The position numbers and the translations under genes are program-made. From positions 1 through 64,000 of the forward strand of contig CAVWFB010000006.1 of the NCBI GenBank assembly GCA_963754265.1: 64,000 nt of DNA, read 5' to 3'. Shown piece by piece: positions 60,421-64,000 of this stretch. The notes under the pieces were generated by a model that made no database searches, was not told the DNA's origin, and saw only the letters and a program-made list of their open reading frames with translations. Origin of the DNA: AC-32 sp963754265 (lineage in GTDB: Bacteria > Actinomycetota > Thermoleophilia > Gaiellales > Gaiellaceae). The stretch's first letter is position 1. Each line of letters opens with the position of its first letter.

Positions 60421-61392
60421 GAGCCGAGCCACTCCCGCAGCTCGGTGTGCCGCGTCGCCGCACCGCCGCCGTCCAGCTCGGCCCGCAGCTCGCCGGCCGT
60501 GCCGTAGCGCTCGGCGACGACGTCGTGCGAGTGGATCGTCTCCAGGTTCACCTGGCGGGCGAGCAGGAAGTCGGCATCGTCGAGCTCCGGGTAGGCGCCG
60601 AGCGTGTCGCGGAGCGAGATGCGAACGGAGTCCTCGACGAAGCGCGGCTGCAGGTGCGCGTGCTCGACCACGAAGAGCTCGTCCGGGCGCTTGAGCAGCT
60701 CGTAGACCGGCGAGCTCATCGAGCCTTCGACTACTCGCACCAGCTGCTCGGCGTTCACGGGCGACTCCGATCCGACGAACAGCGTCCCGCGACCGCGCTG
60801 GTTGTGCGTCGCGAGCGGCACGAGCTCGAGGATCCGCTCGACGTCGAGCTCGTCGAACCCGGCCTCCCCGAGGCGCTCGGCCGCGCGCTCGCGCACGAGG
60901 CCCTGGGCGCACGGGACAGGCGTTGATCCCGTTCGCCTCCACCCCGACGAGCCTGCGGGTGCGCTCTTCCGAGGCCGCCGCGAGGCCGATCAGCGAGACC
61001 ATCTCCTGGGTCGGAAGGCCCGTTACCGGCGTCTCCCGCTCGAGCGGGTAGCGCGCGACGATGCGCACCTCGGCGCGGAGCGCGCGCTGGCGCTTCACGA
61101 TGTGGGAGGCGATGTGCTCGGCGAGGCTCTCGACCAGCAGCGCCTCGCCGATCACGACCTGCTCGATCGCAGCCTCGAAGAGCTCCGGGAAGCGGGACAT
61201 GTGCACGCCCTTCTGGCCGGGGTCGAGGTCGACGGTGCAGTCGATGTCGGCCGCGATCAGCTTCTCGCTCCCGCCGTAGCTGATCCGGATCGCCTTCTGG
61301 ACGCCGCGGACCCCCGCGCGCGAGAGCCCTAGCGGCACCTCGGACGGCGCGGCCTGGAGGTCGGGTGTGAGAAGCTGACGGGGCTCGTCCAC
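60417..61392 (-). CDS. folE2: GTP cyclohydrolase FolE2 (MptA type), one apparent frameshift
   Basis: A type IB GTP cyclohydrolase, first step of folate/biopterin synthesis, not homologous to FolE. It starts at GTG 61392 (VDEPRQLLTPDLQ) and shows GVQKAIRISYGGSEK, MSRFPELFEAAIEQVV and the core GVEANGINACP. At 60908-60915 one extra base breaks the conserved NACPCAQG motif. Reading past it gives CAQGLVRERAAERLGEAGF and LEDP-like LVPLATHNQRGRGTLFVG to the end. The reconstructed length (~324) is normal. The same type of single-base break in a core gene supports assembly error. Tail-to-tail overlap with plsY. Confidence 0.82.
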
Positions 61393-61420
61393 GCCGCCAA
61401 CGCTACTACCAAGGCCCCCT

Positions 61421-62002
61421 TTGCCCGAAGACCCACAGTTCGCCCGTCTCGTCATGCTCGCGTGCCATGACCTGCGCACGCCGCTCGCGACCGTGCACGG
61501 CTTCGCGCAGACGCTGGTGCGGATGGAGGGCTTCGACGAGGTGACGGTTCGCTATCTCGGCATGATCGATTCCGCCTCGGCGCAGATCGCCGAGCTGATC
61601 GACGAGCTCTCGCTCGGGGCCCGCATCGAGGGGGGCCGCTACGACCCTGTGCGCGCGAGTGCGAACACGATCGACCTCGCACGCGCTGCCGCAGAGGAGC
61701 TCGGCGAGGAACGCGTGGCCGTGGCCGGCGAGGGCGCCGAGATCGAGGTGGACGTCAATGCGAGCCGCCGTGCGGTCGCCTCGCTCGCGCAGTGCGCGCT
61801 CCGCCACGGCGGCCTCGAGCGCGTCGAGCTGACCGTCGAGGGCGAGGAGCTCCGGCTCGCGCCGATCACGCCTGCCTCCGCTCCGGTCGTCCTCGGCGAG
61901 GACCTGCGCGACCTCGGAGCCGCCGTCGCCGTCCGTCTGATCCGCGCGCAGGGCGGGTCGGTTGCCCTGGAGGGCGACACGCTTAAAGTCCGTCTCGCGT
62001 GA
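61421..62002 (+). CDS. Short histidine-kinase-like phosphotransfer protein with degenerate ATPase part
   Basis: A 193-residue soluble protein. Residues 10-60 form a HisKA dimerisation helix pair with the H-box ACHDLRTPLATVHGF (phospho-acceptor His16). The rest resembles a shrunken HATPase: the N-box, DxGxG and G2 loops are not recognisable, and only a remnant (DLRDLGAAVAVRLIRAQGGSV) remains. It has no sensor domain. It may be a phosphotransferase or pseudo-kinase, as in Spo0B/ChpT-like proteins. The start is TTG 61421, so the N-terminus is uncertain. Its TGA overlaps the GTG of the next gene (GTGA). Confidence 0.65.
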   Translation: MPEDPQFARLVMLACHDLRTPLATVHGFAQTLVRMEGFDEVTVRYLGMIDSASAQIAELIDELSLGARIEGGRYDPVRASANTIDLARAAAEELGEERVAVAGEGAEIEVDVNASRRAVASLAQCALRHGGLERVELTVEGEELRLAPITPASAPVVLGEDLRDLGAAVAVRLIRAQGGSVALEGDTLKVRLA

Positions 62003-63072
62003 CGGACGCCCGGATCAACGTCGACGACTTCGAGGAGGCGGCGCGAGCCCGCCTCGATCCCGGCGCTTACGGCTACATGGCGGGAGGCGCCGGCGACGAG
62101 CGCACGCTTAGGGCGAACGCGGCGGCGTTCGAAGGCTGGCAGCTGCGGCCGCGCGTGCTGGTGGACGTCGACGAGGTCTCCACCGCGACGACGGTCCTCG
62201 GCACCGAGGTCTCGATGCCGTTGCTCGTCGCGCCGACGGCGTTTCAGCGTCTCGCCGACCCGGACGGGGAGCTCGCGATGGCGAGGGCCGCCGCGGCGGC
62301 CGGCACGGTGATGACGCTCTCGACCCTCTCGAGCGTCACGCCCGGGGAGCTCGCCGCCGCCGCCCCCGGGGCCGCTCAGTGGTTCCAGCTCTACTGGTCG
62401 CGCGACCGCGGCTTCACCAAGGAGCTCGTCGCCTCCGCGGCGGAGGCGGGTCACCGCGCGATCCTGCTCACGGTCGACTTCCCGGTCGCGGGACGGCGCG
62501 AGCGGGACGCCCGAGCCTCGTTCGCGCTGCCGCAGGACCTGCCGCTGCCGAACATCCCCGTCACGCTGCGGCGGGAGGACTTCCACACCGCGCTCGGGAG
62601 CGTCGTCGACGCGACCCTCACCTGGCACGACCTGGAGTGGCTGCGCTCCTGCAGCCCCCTCCCGGTCGTCGTCAAGGGGATCCTGACCGCCGAGGACGCG
62701 CTGCTGGCGGCCGAGCACGGCGCCGAGGGCGTCGTCGTCTCGAATCACGGCGGGCGCCAGCTCGACGGTGTGCCGGCCACGCTCGACGTGCTTCCGGAAG
62801 TGGTCGAGGCGGTCGGCGAGCGGATCGAGGTGCTCTTCGACGGCGGCGTCCGGCGCGGCACGGACGTCCTCAAGGCCCTCGCCCTCGGCGCCCGCGCTGC
62901 CATGTCGGGGCGAGCCGTGCTCTGGGGGCTCGCTGCCGGCGGGGAAGAGGGCGCAAGGCAGGTGCTTGCGCTTCTTCGCACCGAGATCGAGGTCGGGCTC
63001 AAGCTGCTCGGGTGCACCTCGCCGCCAGAGGTCGGGCGGGTGCACGTTCGCCGGGCCGGATCGCCCTTATGA
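61999..63072 (+). CDS. FMN-dependent alpha-hydroxyacid dehydrogenase/oxidase
   Basis: A 357-residue TIM-barrel flavoenzyme of the lactate/glycolate oxidase family. Features are GAYGYMAGGAGDERTLRAN, LLVAPTAFQRLADPDGE, the catalytic SNHGGRQLDG (proton-abstracting His) and FDGGVRRGTDVLKALALGA for FMN phosphate. It oxidises a 2-hydroxy acid to the keto acid. It is coupled to the kinase-like gene by a four-base overlap and is followed 10 bases later by an alpha/beta hydrolase in the same direction. Substrate not determinable. Confidence 0.92.
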   Translation: MTDARINVDDFEEAARARLDPGAYGYMAGGAGDERTLRANAAAFEGWQLRPRVLVDVDEVSTATTVLGTEVSMPLLVAPTAFQRLADPDGELAMARAAAAAGTVMTLSTLSSVTPGELAAAAPGAAQWFQLYWSRDRGFTKELVASAAEAGHRAILLTVDFPVAGRRERDARASFALPQDLPLPNIPVTLRREDFHTALGSVVDATLTWHDLEWLRSCSPLPVVVKGILTAEDALLAAEHGAEGVVVSNHGGRQLDGVPATLDVLPEVVEAVGERIEVLFDGGVRRGTDVLKALALGARAAMSGRAVLWGLAAGGEEGARQVLALLRTEIEVGLKLLGCTSPPEVGRVHVRRAGSPL

Positions 63073-63082
63073 TCTCGACCCG

Positions 63083-63964
63083 ATGGAGAACGACGCGACC
63101 CTGACGACGAACGACGGGCGCACCCTCGCCTACTTCGAGCGGGGGAGCGCCGACGGCGTCCCGGTGATCTTTTCGCACGGCACGCCGGGCAGCCGGTTCG
63201 CCCGCCACCCCGACCCGGGCATCTACGAGCGGCACAACGTGCGCGCCGTCGTCTACGACCGGCCCGGTTACGGCCGCTCCGACCCGAGTCCCGGCCGGTC
63301 GGTGGCCGACGCCGCCGCCGACATCGAGGCGATTGCCGACGAGCTCGGCTTCGAGCGCTTCGCGGTCGTCGGCGGTTCCGGAGGGGCTCCGCACGCCCTC
63401 GCCTGCGGAGCGTTGCTCGGCGACCGCGTGATCCGCGTCGGCGCGCTCGTCACTCCGGCGCCCTCGGACTCGCCCGACTTCGACTTCTTCGACGGGCTCG
63501 CGGAGCTGAACGTGAAGGAGTTCGGCGCCGCCCTCGAGGGCAAGGAGGCGATCGACGCGTTCATCGAGCCGTACGTCGAAGGAATTCGCACCGATCCCGA
63601 CAGCGTGCTCGACCAGATCGCGAGCGAGCTTCCCGAGGTCGACCGCGAGATCATCAATCGCGCGGAGTACCGCGAGGTGATCAAGGACTCGTTCCTCGAG
63701 GCGGTGCGGCAGGGAGTCCGCGGCTGGGCCGACGACGACCTCGCCTTTGCCAAACCGTGGGGCTTCGAGCCCGAGGACGTGCACGCGGATGTCCGGCTTT
63801 GGCAGGGCGAGCTGGACGTGCTCGCGCCGCGCAGCCACGGCGAGTACGTCGCGAGCAGGCTTCCGAACGCACGCTTCGAGCTCCTCGCAGGCGGCGGCCA
63901 TTTCCTCATCGAGGAGTGGTCGGTCGTCTTCGACTGGCTGACTGCGGGCGCCGCGGTCGCCTGA
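63083..63964 (+). CDS. Alpha/beta hydrolase
   Basis: A 293-residue alpha/beta-hydrolase. HGTPGSRFARHPDPG is the oxyanion region and VVGGSGGAPHALACG holds the nucleophilic Ser (GxSGG). QGELDVLAP holds the acid Asp and GGGHFLIEEW the His near the C-terminus, so the triad is complete. Substrate is unknown; epoxide, ester or haloalkane activities are all possible in this fold. The start ATG at 63083 follows the oxidase gene by 10 bases, and a hairpin follows the stop. Confidence 0.9.
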   Translation: MENDATLTTNDGRTLAYFERGSADGVPVIFSHGTPGSRFARHPDPGIYERHNVRAVVYDRPGYGRSDPSPGRSVADAAADIEAIADELGFERFAVVGGSGGAPHALACGALLGDRVIRVGALVTPAPSDSPDFDFFDGLAELNVKEFGAALEGKEAIDAFIEPYVEGIRTDPDSVLDQIASELPEVDREIINRAEYREVIKDSFLEAVRQGVRGWADDDLAFAKPWGFEPEDVHADVRLWQGELDVLAPRSHGEYVASRLPNARFELLAGGGHFLIEEWSVVFDWLTAGAAVA

Positions 63965-63972
63965 CGCGAAAA

Positions 63973-63992
63973 GGCCCGAGTTGCCCCGGGCC
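63973..63992 (+). terminator. Hairpin after the last gene
   Basis: GGCCCG and CGGGCC form a 6-bp stem 8 bases after the stop codon, preceded by an A-run (GAAAA). It probably ends the transcript of the final three genes. Confidence 0.45.
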
Positions 63993-64000
63993 CCTCGCGC

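Overview
The window is GC-rich (roughly 70% by eye), densely packed and full of 1-4 nt start/stop overlaps and GTG starts. It encodes a hopanoid pathway, a Tad-type pilus, ThyX, an ECF sigma/anti-sigma pair, many class III cyclase and secreted metalloprotease genes, and a small conserved protein family I associate with Thermoleophilia. I infer a high-GC actinobacterium, most likely class Thermoleophilia (Gaiellales/Solirubrobacterales-like). No rRNA, intact tRNA, CRISPR array or transposase gene was found.

Layout. 1-10.3 kb is accessory. An acyl-CoA synthetase overlaps a CAP12/Pycsar-type TIR-like gene. After several small genes comes a conflict operon made of an LSDAT/SLOG nucleotide-sensor gene, a SLATT two-helix membrane effector and a large TIR-TM-WD40 gene that is broken. 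A broken secreted protein with InlB-type repeats, a polyproline linker and RTX repeats follows. 10.5-21.6 kb holds secreted enzymes (cyclase-family hydrolase, M6-like and M43-like metalloproteases), two class III nucleotidyl cyclases, a divergent EamA/Lrp pair, a lipoprotein and a cyclophilin. 21.6-25.5 kb has an NAD-sugar epimerase, an orphan Opp-type permease, a CGNR regulator and a PIG-V-like membrane glycosyltransferase. 25.6-35.0 kb is a leftward Tad pilus operon: pilin, TadE, TadG, CpaB, TadZ, TadA, a VWA-TadB fusion, TadC and a long coiled-coil protein.

35.3-48.0 kb runs rightward: an M15-like peptidase, a DUF192 protein, then hpnC-hpnD-hpnE-shc-hpnH-hpnG-ispH-yjbQ, then membrane genes ending in a CopC-CopD fusion. 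HpnC/D/E make squalene from farnesyl diphosphate, Shc cyclises it to hopene, HpnH adds adenosine, HpnG removes adenine, and IspH supports isoprenoid supply. 48-64 kb is mixed housekeeping: lytic transglycosylase, HpnA-like epimerase, a subtilase with a C-terminal SWSDV repeat, kynureninase-like enzyme, PIG-L deacetylase, nucleotidyltransferase, DUF72, ThyX, sigma/anti-sigma, SDR, two divergent superoxide dismutases, PlsY, FolE2, a short kinase-like protein, an FMN alpha-hydroxyacid oxidase and an alpha/beta hydrolase.

Two things stand out. First, the LSDAT-SLATT-TIR/WD40 operon and the nearby TIR-like gene look like a nucleotide-signal immune island. Second, the start of the hopanoid operon has been hit three times by short palindromic insertions with flanking direct repeats. 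One sits in frame inside hpnC, and a related copy in the opposite orientation lies between hpnD and hpnE. Caution: apparent single-base frameshifts also occur in conserved genes (tadG, folE2, the second sod, the peptidase at 35.3 kb), so some broken frames may be assembly indels rather than decay.
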